From IMG/VR virus record IMGVR_UViG_3300037427_002403, positions 1-20,264 of that record: a DNA stretch of 20,264 nt; one strand, given 5' to 3'. The translations under genes were made by a program, and so were the position numbers. Within the stretch, counting starts at the first letter, position 1. Every line of letters begins with the position of its first letter. This document shows positions 7,001 through 15,200 of this stretch, piece by piece. The notes below the pieces were generated by a model. That model worked only from the letters and a program-made list of their open reading frames with translations. It was not told the origin of the DNA and did no database searches. Source of the stretch: a virus.

Positions 7001-8545
7001 AGCATATTTAATCTCAAGTTTAGACTTACTAGAAGTAGCAGGAGGACCACCACCAAGGGGAGTAGTATCACCCTTATTCTTAACCCACATTCCACAACTA
7101 GATGTTATTACTATATCTTGCCAATCCATATCATCATGCTCTTCCATCTGAAGAACACGTTTACCTTGAGTTCTTAAGCGGATACCATGCTTAGTCTCAT
7201 GACTATGGAAAATCGTCTGATAATATCTACCTGGTTCAATATTCGCTGAAACTGTTTGATTAATTTGCGGTCCATCAAAAGCTTTTGCTCCACCAATTCC
7301 TAACTCTGGTATCTCAACACGATTAGCAAATTGTGCAGCACTACTAATTTTAAAAGTAACTATATCACCTTTACATTCATCACTTACACTTTCAATAATA
7401 GTTTCCTTTACTGGGTAATTAATAAGTTCAATTCTAACATTATGAACACCTGCTTCAATCTGTTTTTTATGAGGTGGATTTAATAGTGCTCCTGTATAAA
7501 CACCCAGAGTATATACATATTTGTTATCAATATATAATTTTGCTCCATTATCACAAGCACCTTTGATCCTATAAGTTCCAGTAACAGGAAAAAGTAAATC
7601 CCATTCAAATGTAAACAAAATATCTGGATAATCAGTTCCTGGTACATTCGATGCAGGGACTGGTGATATTGCATACTTATTCATCCAGTCTCCCCAACCA
7701 CCATCAGGAAGTACTACTGGATTACCCATATCTCTATGGTGCTGTTTAAAGCATGCATCAGTAACCTTATTCCAAGATGGTTGTACTCTAAAATCACCAG
7801 AAGTTATTTTACCTGGTCTAATCTTTCTTGTATGGAACCATGGAGTATTATCAACTTCTCTAGCAATCTTCTGATACTTTAATATCTCCTGTTGAATAGG
7901 ATCTTCACTCAAATTTGTCCAAACACTTGGAACCCACTCACCAAGATCTTCTCCATTAGGACCCCACATTCTACCAGAATCCCAAGTAAACTCACTACAA
8001 ACTCCTGGAGGATGAGTTTCTTCATAATCAGTTGCTTGATCAAAATATTGCCATTGATTTACAACATCTCCAAGTATTGCTATAAATGTTGCTCCGGCTC
8101 CATAATCACAATCATCTCTAGCAACAACTTGTGGTGGATAAGAATATCCATTCCCACCTCTTACAACATCAACAGCCATTATAGTACCATCGGTTCCTAC
8201 AACAGCATTTCCTACTGCTCCAATACCACCTCCACCAAAAATTTGAATCCTTGGAGGACCACATACAATCTTTTCATTAACTCCACCACATTCATCTGTA
8301 GTACTTACTGTATCTTGTGGTGTTAATGCATTGACTTCATTTATATCAAGATATCTGATAGTATTATCACCATCCTGAAAAATAAAAACTGTTCCAGGAT
8401 CATCTCTAGCCTTATCATTAGCAGCACAAAGATCATATCCATCTACAAATCCCTGTTCAGTATCAATCCATCCAATACGAATGTTTTCCTTGGTTACATT
8501 ACCAAAAACTGTACTAGTTACTTGTTTAGCTCTCTTCAATGCCAT
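4010..8545 (-). CDS. Giant virion protein with four PA14-like modules
   Basis: A 1511-residue protein, almost certainly a virion component at the baseplate or tail periphery. Four modules look like PA14 domains, each with a W-x-x-x-FP-x-x-G-x-Y-x-x-x-x-x-x-D-N core: around residues 300-350 (GTYRIKGACDNGAKLYID), 700-750 (GSYRIRIGVDDSVQLQIA), 890-945 (GYYAVKGTGDNKGRVLID) and 1170-1215 (GIYSIKFAADNNASVHIG). PA14 domains commonly bind glycans. Two copies of a KHGIRLRTQG...VLQMEEHDDMDWQD block lie near residues 448-477 and 1050-1078. A proline-rich linker (PTPPQEIPPPQEGRCPP) is near residue 840. Both ends carry GG-GY-(S/T)-x-P strand repeats (VVRGGNGYSYPPQV, ISIGRGFTSTPSVRI). It follows gp5 by 44 bases and has late-promoter-like octamers upstream. 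Glycan binding on the host surface is a reasonable inference. Confidence 0.8.
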   Translation of the reverse strand: MALKRAKQVTSTVFGNVTKENIRIGWIDTEQGFVDGYDLCAANDKARDDPGTVFIFQDGDNTIRYLDINEVNALTPQDTVSTTDECGGVNEKIVCGPPRIQIFGGGGIGAVGNAVVGTDGTIMAVDVVRGGNGYSYPPQVVARDDCDYGAGATFIAILGDVVNQWQYFDQATDYEETHPPGVCSEFTWDSGRMWGPNGEDLGEWVPSVWTNLSEDPIQQEILKYQKIAREVDNTPWFHTRKIRPGKITSGDFRVQPSWNKVTDACFKQHHRDMGNPVVLPDGGWGDWMNKYAISPVPASNVPGTDYPDILFTFEWDLLFPVTGTYRIKGACDNGAKLYIDNKYVYTLGVYTGALLNPPHKKQIEAGVHNVRIELINYPVKETIIESVSDECKGDIVTFKISSAAQFANRVEIPELGIGGAKAFDGPQINQTVSANIEPGRYYQTIFHSHETKHGIRLRTQGKRVLQMEEHDDMDWQDIVITSSCGMWVKNKGDTTPLGGGPPATSSKSKLEIKYAQLNSANKSIKVSNGKKTIELKDSDGDDANVRFTIVSGDANFSGDGRSIEGRGKIDLNLWWDDNPGYAGEAVRSITIGKTTWVKEKIHKSGKEGITKSITLRGKKAGGGSAGNVCYFYAPPKIRKVISKTLAREIEKKHVFDTVSSIGKGNRQLWRTNVYGRGGFINEFGVTPFSPVANLPNNPYAGTHRIVWPNVKFPADGSYRIRIGVDDSVQLQIADQVLINKKGFVGDTDKSTGEYDETHTIKAGTYEIVADLYQKPGGLYGFGSMKGINPMALAISIDSAITTKEVISAKPWCENPMGIALAIDAPEPTPPQEIPPPQEGRCPPNPIWSTRFPNASERWYPVTGHGHSGQRRGSWSDFMDRYALSPVKPLDTPGSDRSGVVYTNTWPLDIGYDGYYAVKGTGDNKGRVLIDDNEITQLQHFKTDFPKPIKTFLKQGKHDITVEIWNKPISRSFTILENIFKTIDWQGGATILQTGQVDVTFNISTGAEFANGIHIPGLGINEKKRYKGGQLRKTITKKVTIGKEYEVILSSDQTKHGIRLRTQGDKVLQMEEHDDMDWQDLVCTVSRGKWIVGSGHKAIFKVEANNIFRGVNSGTTKNGVTYEGPKLFHHTEAGAIDPSTGNKSTPTRWASYMQHHSVSPWFPDLYANNPDIEGVKTYLWHNVDFPESGIYSIKFAADNNASVHIGDQLVAGSHSHLLRMDYGYWKVGKWTNVQVSKGKHTIRVDNLNIPHEGDKIFINNPRGFALIIKYNRNIQRTDMTSWKTNPIAASAILIAPPCPKPISGKGVVKEIITITGGNTYTPPVGIGTTVSVITELTDIDVPFGGENYDCTKDKLIVEPSNGYEGKLICGPFGKITGIETISIGRGFTSTPSVRIETDTGTGISTRLILRTVRDPIVEPDDPRLLQVTDLAGLKQTGYYDGRAYYGAVFYENGIRYAGYYDTPGQKVQIYDTLQESIDAQVTTRPSAIQRSGTDITSNDPRLNIPGTPENLV
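5311..5383 (-). repeat. Long direct repeat, copy 2 in transcription order
   Basis: This 73-base stretch repeats at 7117-7189 with about 10 mismatches and no gaps. It encodes the KHGIRLRTQG...HDDMDWQD block of the giant PA14 protein. The first 40 bases differ at only two positions, which suggests a fairly recent or constrained duplication. Confidence 0.85.
7117..7189 (-). repeat. Long direct repeat, copy 1 in transcription order
   Basis: Partner of the repeat at 5311-5383. The two copies are 1.8 kb apart in the same gene and same frame, so recombination between them would delete one super-repeat, about 600 codons, cleanly. Confidence 0.85.
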
Positions 8546-8583
8546 ATCTTATTGTATTTTCTGTTCTTTTTCTTCATTAGTAT

Positions 8584-8591
8584 TATTTATT
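8584..8591 (-). promoter_or_regulatory. Late-promoter-like octamer AATAAATA
   Basis: On the minus strand AATAAATA differs from the T4 late consensus TATAAATA at the first base only. It lies about 40 bases before the ATG of the 1511-residue protein, a sensible distance for a late promoter of this gene. In DNA this AT-rich, chance occurrence is possible. Confidence 0.4.
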
Positions 8592-10425
8592 ATGCGTGTA
8601 GCGGGGGAGTTTTATGTTCAGGAAGTGCCATCGGTTTAATTGGTTCTTTTCCTATTTCTGTACCTGGATTATTTGCAGGTTTATTTATATTACCAAGTCT
8701 TGATGCATCTGCTTGTTCACCAGCGCCACCACCAGTTCCAAAAGTATAATAATCAGCAGCTGCTTTAACAGGATCCACATCACATCCAAACAAACTAAAC
8801 TTCAAATTCATAAAGTTCATTGCACCAGAAATATCTCCTAGTATACCATCCATCGAAGGGAAACCACCACTAGCAGCAACAAGATTAGGATCCAAAAGAT
8901 CAATCTGATTCTTCATGTCATTCAAAAATGTATCGACCTTTGCAATAATCTTCTTCATAGGTTCCTCAATTGCTTCTTTATTTGCAGCAATTATATCTCC
9001 TGTTAGATTTTCAACATAACACATAGGAACTCTATTAACCATATTATCAGGAGTTGGAGCATTTTGATCGACATCTTCTCCTCTAGAACCACCTGTAAGA
9101 GCCGATGGAAGACCTGATGGAAGACCACTACTACTACCATCAGCTCCATTACAACCTCCTCCAGCACCCATCATAGCACTTAAAAGTTGTTCCGCCAATC
9201 CTGCAGTAATCTTTTCAAAAATACATAGAATTAATTGTGTAATTTGTGATGACATATCGCCCATCATATTCCTTTGATTAGGAAATAATAGATTAGTTGG
9301 CGCATCTAATGCCTGATTGATCTTCTTAATTATAAACTCTTTAATCTTATCAAAAATTACTTTCATATGCCTTGCTAATATATCTGCAGTCATCTGCATT
9401 AACTTCTCAATCTGCTCACAAATACTACCACTACCAATATTAGAAACCATATCAACATATGCCAATGCAGTGTGAAGAATCTTATTAATCCTCTTCATCA
9501 ATTTCTCAAGTGCAATCTGCATTCCTCTCATTGAAGACTTAACCTGATCATAAGGATCTTCCTTATGAATTTTTTCTAAATATAAATCATTTGTTTTAAC
9601 ATCATTTACTGCAGTCTGTTGTGTATCCTCTGCTTGCTCTACTGGTGATATTCCTTCAGGAGTAGAATTTGGACCTGATATTGAAGCACAATAAGCAGCC
9701 TTTGCATCTAGAGCTGCCTTAGCAATAGCAGCATTTTCATCATCCTGTGATAACCCATCCTCTTTTGCTTTATTTCTTGCCGCTTGTACCGCATCAACTG
9801 CACCAGGTATGCTAGACAAAGCAATACGAGGATCCAATCCATACTTATTAAGTCTTACACTAGCTGGTGGAGTTCCACATATAGCCTTGTTCTTTGCAGA
9901 CATTGGCTGCTGAACTTTCCTACCATGATCTGGTGGTTCTTCACCTTCTTTTTGTTTTGGTGTTAATGGTTTACCAGTTCTTTCTGCATAACCACTTGTA
10001 GGAGCAAAATTTTGCTCCGTGGTTCCAATTTTCATTTTCAACTGTGTCTGAGAATTATTTCCCAGAACACCCATAATAACAGGTGTTTGCATATCATCCG
10101 CATCAAGAAAGAATCCAAAAACAAAATTTCCTTGCTGGAGATTTGCTGTTTGTGATTTGGCTAATTGACCACCACCCGCGGTAACAGGATACATTATCTG
10201 TGCCCACGGAAGATCATTAGAATGTATGGACTCCTCTTCCTTATCATGAAGTCCTATAATTCTTACCTTATATCTTCTACCCCACCCAGGAATCTGACTT
10301 GACTCTGCATGTTTATTTGGATTAACATTCTCTCTCCAATAAGAATCATCGGCAATCTGCCCCACCCACCACTTAAAATTGGCTCCTAGAAATCCTGATG
10401 TAAATAGTGAGGTTGATCCTTCCAT
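8590..10425 (-). CDS. 5: Baseplate hub subunit gp5, without lysozyme domain
   Basis: The gp5 hub protein of T4-like phages. Residues about 15-125 form the gp5 OB-fold: WWVGQI near the start, GWGRRYKVRIIGLH, LPWAQIMYPVT, and GNFVFGFFLDADDMQTPVIMGVLG. In T4 this domain binds gp27 and caps the tube. T4 gp5 (575 residues) then has a lysozyme domain and a triple beta-helix. Here the remaining 485 residues show neither. They consist of a polar linker, a long alpha-helical region (about 300-425, SMRGMQIALEKLMKRINKIL onward) and a Gly/Ser-rich then helical C-terminus. Peptidoglycan cleavage is probably supplied by the two-domain hydrolase encoded at 12234-15545, and the spike perhaps by the protein at 3242-3994. 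It starts 3 bases after the CP12-tailed gene, with no Shine-Dalgarno, so translation is probably coupled. Confidence 0.87.
   Translation of the reverse strand: MEGSTSLFTSGFLGANFKWWVGQIADDSYWRENVNPNKHAESSQIPGWGRRYKVRIIGLHDKEEESIHSNDLPWAQIMYPVTAGGGQLAKSQTANLQQGNFVFGFFLDADDMQTPVIMGVLGNNSQTQLKMKIGTTEQNFAPTSGYAERTGKPLTPKQKEGEEPPDHGRKVQQPMSAKNKAICGTPPASVRLNKYGLDPRIALSSIPGAVDAVQAARNKAKEDGLSQDDENAAIAKAALDAKAAYCASISGPNSTPEGISPVEQAEDTQQTAVNDVKTNDLYLEKIHKEDPYDQVKSSMRGMQIALEKLMKRINKILHTALAYVDMVSNIGSGSICEQIEKLMQMTADILARHMKVIFDKIKEFIIKKINQALDAPTNLLFPNQRNMMGDMSSQITQLILCIFEKITAGLAEQLLSAMMGAGGGCNGADGSSSGLPSGLPSALTGGSRGEDVDQNAPTPDNMVNRVPMCYVENLTGDIIAANKEAIEEPMKKIIAKVDTFLNDMKNQIDLLDPNLVAASGGFPSMDGILGDISGAMNFMNLKFSLFGCDVDPVKAAADYYTFGTGGGAGEQADASRLGNINKPANNPGTEIGKEPIKPMALPEHKTPPLHA
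8682..8689 (-). promoter_or_regulatory. Late promoter octamer TATAAATA inside gp5
   Basis: An exact match to the T4 late promoter consensus on the minus strand, inside the 3' end of gp5 and about 137 bases before the start of the giant PA14 protein. T4 itself has late promoters within genes. It could boost transcription of the downstream virion genes, or it could be chance. Confidence 0.4.
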
Positions 10426-10428
10426 AAA

Positions 10429-10815
10429 TTAGTCGTCGTATACCCTACATTCGAGTGCATCAGGATGATTGTCACAATACACTTCTAAATGCTTATCCTG
10501 ATGTCTGGATTTCCAACCATCATCTTCATCACCTTCATGATTCTGCATGAATCCACTCATCTTTAAATCATCTTCACTATATTCAACCATACCATGATTG
10601 ATATGTTCTTTGTGATCTTTAGGGTCAATATAAACTTCATGGTCCAGATCGTGCTGAATCGGGTTTGCCATAGAAGACTCTCCTTGCATTTGTAGTTTTA
10701 ATTCTAATTCACTTATTTCATTTTGTAAATGCCTACGGCGTTGTGGATTAATACCATTTTGTTCGAGTTCCTTTTTATCATCATCAATATGATCCTGTAA
10801 TGTTTTACTCATCAT
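10429..10815 (-). CDS. CP12-tailed small protein in the hub cluster, 128 aa
   Basis: A small hydrophilic protein between gp27 and gp5. Residues 1-45 are a charged helix (MMSKTLQDHIDDDKKELEQN, then PQRRRHLQNEISELELKLQ). The middle is His/Asp/Glu-rich (about 50-105) and probably disordered. The last residues, LEVYCDNHPDALECRVYDD, match the C-terminal signature of CP12, the cyanobacterial and plant protein that ties GAPDH to phosphoribulokinase: Cys-x8-Cys, Pro between them, then EC-x-x-Y-x-D at the end. The CP12 central AWD-VEE motif is absent. The ATG at 10815 overlaps the gp27 stop (TGATG), so translation is likely coupled. The frame stays open upstream to 10869, inside gp27, which I do not take as coding. 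It could be a baseplate factor, a Calvin-cycle regulator, or both. The CP12 tail is clear; its function here is inference. Confidence 0.85.
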   Translation of the reverse strand: MMSKTLQDHIDDDKKELEQNGINPQRRRHLQNEISELELKLQMQGESSMANPIQHDLDHEVYIDPKDHKEHINHGMVEYSEDDLKMSGFMQNHEGDEDDGWKSRHQDKHLEVYCDNHPDALECRVYDD

Positions 10816-12194
10816 CAATTTGTTGGTAGAGTCAAAGAATCTCTTACTAAATTCATTCTTGTATAGCAAGTAGGAGGATTAGCAGTAATAATATGAGATA
10901 AATCCACTATAATATATAGTCCACTAACCAAAGTATCACCTTCTGGATCATCATTCATTTTATCCGCCTGCAATTGAGGTATATCAATACTAATTGCATC
11001 TCCAGCATGCAAAGTAAAGTCACCAGCAATTGTAATACTCCTTTTAAGAGTAAACATCTGATTATATCTCATTGAAGCCTGATTAACAAGTTTTTCAGGT
11101 TCAAGATTATGCTCTTGTGATTTCTCAATCTGTTTATCAGTCTTTCCTTCTGGCAATCCACCAGTATCCCATAACATATATGTGGTTCTTGTAAAATCCA
11201 TATCAAATTTTTTATTAAAAACCTTAACTGGCAACTCTTCAGCTGCAAGTTCAGGTTCCATCTTTGAATCTTTACCTTTCGTTGATCCAGGTGCTGGTGG
11301 TTTTACTGTTGGTTTAATAATTTCATAATGACAATTAAAGGGATCAAAAAGAACAATTCTTGTAGTATAAGATCCGATTTGCAGTTTAGATTTTGCATTG
11401 ATATTATTATCAGATGTTAATTCTAAAACTTGACCATCATATCCCATAGGAATGTTCTTTCCCGATTCATCAGGAATATTATTCCAAATATATTTCTTTG
11501 AAGATTCCTGTGCAAACAATCCATCAACAGATTTAAACTGATAACCTTCAGAAGTTTCCCAAAGAAAAAATCCAGCACTATTATCAGCTTTAGTTGTAAC
11601 ACCTTTCTTTTGTAACCATAAATTAAAGGCAAGAGGTTTTCTATTTACACCTATACAATTATATACATTTGCTGTTGGTTCGATACTACATTTCTTTTGA
11701 GTATTTAAAAATCTTTGGTCAGTAAGAACCTTATTAACATGGTCAGATATTTTTCCATTAAATCTAATATTAACTCTCTTTTTACCATCTTCATTTTGAA
11801 TAAACTCTTCTGATACAAGTGCCAAATCAACAACAGAATTTTGTTGGTCATCACCTAGAGGATTAATATCATCAACAAAAAGTTCCACATCAATTTTCTC
11901 TTGATTAGCATCTTCCATAATAACTCTTACTTCTTCTGTTCCAACTAGAGGAAGTCCTGGAATAATTCCTTTCCCCTCTAGTGCACTTCCAGTATCTACA
12001 TATCTAAGTTGCACTCTTATAGTTGGATCAAGAATACTTTCAGAATATTTAAATTTATCAATCAGATGTGCAATATTAACACTGTTTCCTCCCCCATTTG
12101 CACTGATGGTAACATTTTTTAAATTACCTTCTTCAACTGTCAATCTAGTGACATTAGCACCTGTATCTGTTTTTGTTCCCTTAGTCTCTGCCAT
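10815..12194 (-). CDS. 27: Baseplate hub subunit gp27
   Basis: The gp27 hub protein, which in T4 forms a trimeric ring linking gp5 to the tail tube and the tape measure. The T4 protein has 391 residues; this one has 459. Typical segments are VNIAHLIDKFKYSESILDP near the start, EEVRVIMEDANQEKIDVELF, KRVNIRFNGKISDHVNKVLTD, FFLWETSEGYQFKSVDGLF, and a C-terminal barrel (KRSITIAGDFTLHAGDAISI, then DTLVSGLYIIVDLSHII). A polar insert near residues 290-320 (PPAPGSTKGKDSKMEPELA) may be a loop. The ribosome site TAAGGA lies about 10 bases before the ATG, preceded by a TAAATAGAGT motif. Its stop overlaps the start of the CP12-tailed gene. Position among hydrolase, CP12-tailed protein and gp5 fits the hub module. 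Confidence 0.87.
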   Translation of the reverse strand: MAETKGTKTDTGANVTRLTVEEGNLKNVTISANGGGNSVNIAHLIDKFKYSESILDPTIRVQLRYVDTGSALEGKGIIPGLPLVGTEEVRVIMEDANQEKIDVELFVDDINPLGDDQQNSVVDLALVSEEFIQNEDGKKRVNIRFNGKISDHVNKVLTDQRFLNTQKKCSIEPTANVYNCIGVNRKPLAFNLWLQKKGVTTKADNSAGFFLWETSEGYQFKSVDGLFAQESSKKYIWNNIPDESGKNIPMGYDGQVLELTSDNNINAKSKLQIGSYTTRIVLFDPFNCHYEIIKPTVKPPAPGSTKGKDSKMEPELAAEELPVKVFNKKFDMDFTRTTYMLWDTGGLPEGKTDKQIEKSQEHNLEPEKLVNQASMRYNQMFTLKRSITIAGDFTLHAGDAISIDIPQLQADKMNDDPEGDTLVSGLYIIVDLSHIITANPPTCYTRMNLVRDSLTLPTN

Positions 12195-12233
12195 CTTTTT
12201 TTAGTCCTTATACTCTATTTAATCAATGTTGAT

Positions 12234-15200
12234 TCATGCATTGAAAACAAGAGCGGCCATTGGATCACCACCACCTCTACCACTTCCACCACCAGTTAGT
12301 ACAGGAACAATCTGTTTTGATCCCTGTGCCAAAAGAAGTTCTTTATCACTGTTTGATAGATCAACTTTCTGTCCTGCTTGCGAAGCATATTGAGGCCAAC
12401 TTCTTAAGAGTGCAACAGTCTGTGCATAATTTCCTCTATTGAGTTGCTTCAACATATGGGGGAAAACATTATCCATTGCTGCTGTAGAATCAGCATCCAT
12501 AACAAATTCTTTACCCCTTTCACCCAACCAGGCCTGATGTCTATATCCTTTAGTGTATCCACCTTTCCAATGTTTCTCAAGAGCAGGTCTAGATGTTGCC
12601 TTTCCCAACCCTAATTTATCAGTTATTCTTTTAGGATTCATAGTCTGATCAACTCTTGCATTCGCTTTTGTATATTTCCTAGCATAATCCAAATGCAAAT
12701 GAGGTCCGTCAGACAATCCAGTACTTCCTACAGTACCAACAACAGTTCCACCACCAACGTCCTGACCCATCTTAGCATACACTGAATTAAGATGAGAAAG
12801 TTTTAGAAAGGATCCATTATTCAATTTAATAGCAAGGAAATTACCATAACCACCTCCACGACCATCAGTATTAACATCAACAATTTTTCCTGGTTCATTT
12901 ATACCAAGAGGTGTTCCTGTTGGATTTGCATAATCTTCACCACTATGTCCTTGTGCAGGAATATGTCCAGACATACCTTTTTCACCAGCAACTCCATGTG
13001 GTCCTCTCTTACGTGATCCTGGTCCAGCAGGATTATAATATCCATAATCAGAACCACCTGGATCTGGAATTTGTGTTATTGCACCACTCTGATAAGTCGT
13101 TTCATCTCCTGTTGATGCAAGACCAAGCGATCCACCTTTATTACCATAAGTACCACTAGCAACACTACCACTTGTCTTTGAACCACTCAACACACTCATT
13201 ACATGATCCCAAGTAGTATGTGCTTTATTTCCAGAAGCAAACCGATCTTGATATGTTAAATTACTTGGACCTTCTGGAAGACCTCTCCAAGTTCCAGCAA
13301 GATTATAAGCAAACTTTTCAGTAGTCATACTACCAGATTTCCATGCTTTATAACCACCTCCATTAATCAATAAGATAGCAAGTTTATCCTGATTTTCTGG
13401 ACTAAACAAATCTTTATTAGGATCTAACCCAATATCCCTTGCTCTCTTTAATACATAATCAGGCATCTGCTGGTATCTACCCATCGCACCAGATCCATAA
13501 CCAGCATTTAAAGCTGCACGTCTAGCACCAGCAATAGTCATGGTACTTAAACCATCAATATGACCAGAATTAATAGTATCATAAGACTTTGCTTCAACAC
13601 TAGAAATAAGATCTAAAATATCACCATACTCTCCTGAAGATTCAGTAGCATAAGTCTGACCAGTTGGGCTAAATCCAGGTCGTCTAACTTCACCAGCACC
13701 AGTCGCAGAATCACCAGCAGCAGCACCCATTTTTCCAAGTGTTAATTGATGCCTTAAATCATTAATCGTATCCTCAACTGTTCTATCAATACTTTTCTCA
13801 ACTGATCTTGCAATAACATTTGATAAATCTCTACCATCCAATAACATATTAGCCCTTGCTTCACCACCACCAGCATACCCTAATTCTACATCACCAAACA
13901 TATCATATACCCATGCGTTTAATCCTTTTCCAATATTCCAATAATCAATTTTTGATGGTTTAGTTCCTGAAAGTGCTTTAACACTCACTCCCATAAGAGG
14001 ACCAAAGAAAGGAGTCTTAATATCCTTATCATAAACATCTTTAATATAACCCATAGGATCCATGGGTGTTTTAGTTACCCTAGTACCAGTAATACCAGTA
14101 GTACCAGTAAAAACACCAAGAGGATCCCACCATGCACTATCCGTTCCATGTTCTTTGAATTTATGATAATTCTCAGTATCTGGGAACATCCTATCAAGTT
14201 TTTTCTCACCACCTACATCTCTTCCAGGCACCAAGGGCAACGGTATAACCCTAGGTAGAGACCTTCTAATTTTTCTAGAAGTTCTACGTGATCTTGTTCT
14301 TAACTTTCTTCCTGTCTTACCACCACCAAACATCTTCTCCACATCAGGTACTTTTGTTGGCGGTTCAGATGGTTTCGTCTTACCACCAAAAATTGCATCA
14401 TATATTGCACCACCTAACACACTTCCACCAGTACCACCAAGGAACATACCTATACCAGTTCCAACAAAAGGAATAGGTATTAAAGTTCCAAGAAGACCAC
14501 CTATCCATGTTCCTAATCCAGCACCAATACCTTTAAATGCTGCTTTACCAATAGGATCTCCTAGAGCCCATGATAATCCAAACTCCAACAATCCACCAAT
14601 AAATGGTATTTTACTAACAAGAGGTTTTACTAATCTTAAAATATTTTTAGCTCCTTGCTTCCCAACCACCATCATAAATCCTCTTCGGGCAAGATTTGTC
14701 GCTTGAGAGCGTGCAAACTTTCCACCTAATGCCTTAACACCTTCACTTCCAACCTGCCTAGTTGCAGCTCTTCTACCATGCTTTAAAGCAAACTTCCTAG
14801 CAGCTGCAGTACTTGTTAATTTTCCACCTTTTTTAGCTAAAAGTGTTTGACCACCACGCTTGAAAACTTGACCACTTGCAGCACCTCGACCAAACATCCC
14901 AGGAGCCATCCTGGCCATTGCCATTGCTACAATAAGAGAAGCATTTAAAACAGTGTTAAGAGCCTTACTAAGTGCATCAAATTTTTCAAGACCCTTTTCA
15001 CCAAATATATTCTTTACTAATCCTCTAAATGTATCATAAAGTTTATAACCCCAATCAACAACAGTTACTATTGCATTTAAAATTTTTCCTGCCCAATCCA
15101 AAACAAATTCAGTAGCTGCTGCTAATACAGGAAGGAATTTTAATAACTTTGGAAGATGTGGTAGTAATTTAATAGCAACAAAACCAAGAATCATCTTAAA

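Noticed and set aside
7892-8326. A 144-codon open frame on the plus strand
   Set aside because: It lies wholly inside the giant PA14 gene, its protein is a low-complexity Ser/Ile/Asn/Thr mix, and it has no ribosome site. It is a shadow of the minus-strand gene.
8590-10425. T4-type lysozyme domain in the middle of gp5
   Set aside because: No catalytic Glu-Asp-Thr pattern or lysozyme-like helix set could be seen in the central region, which is helical with a different composition.
10816-10869. N-terminal extension of the CP12-tailed protein by 18 residues
   Set aside because: The extension overlaps the end of gp27 in another frame and lacks a ribosome site, whereas the ATG at 10815 shows the usual TGATG coupling.
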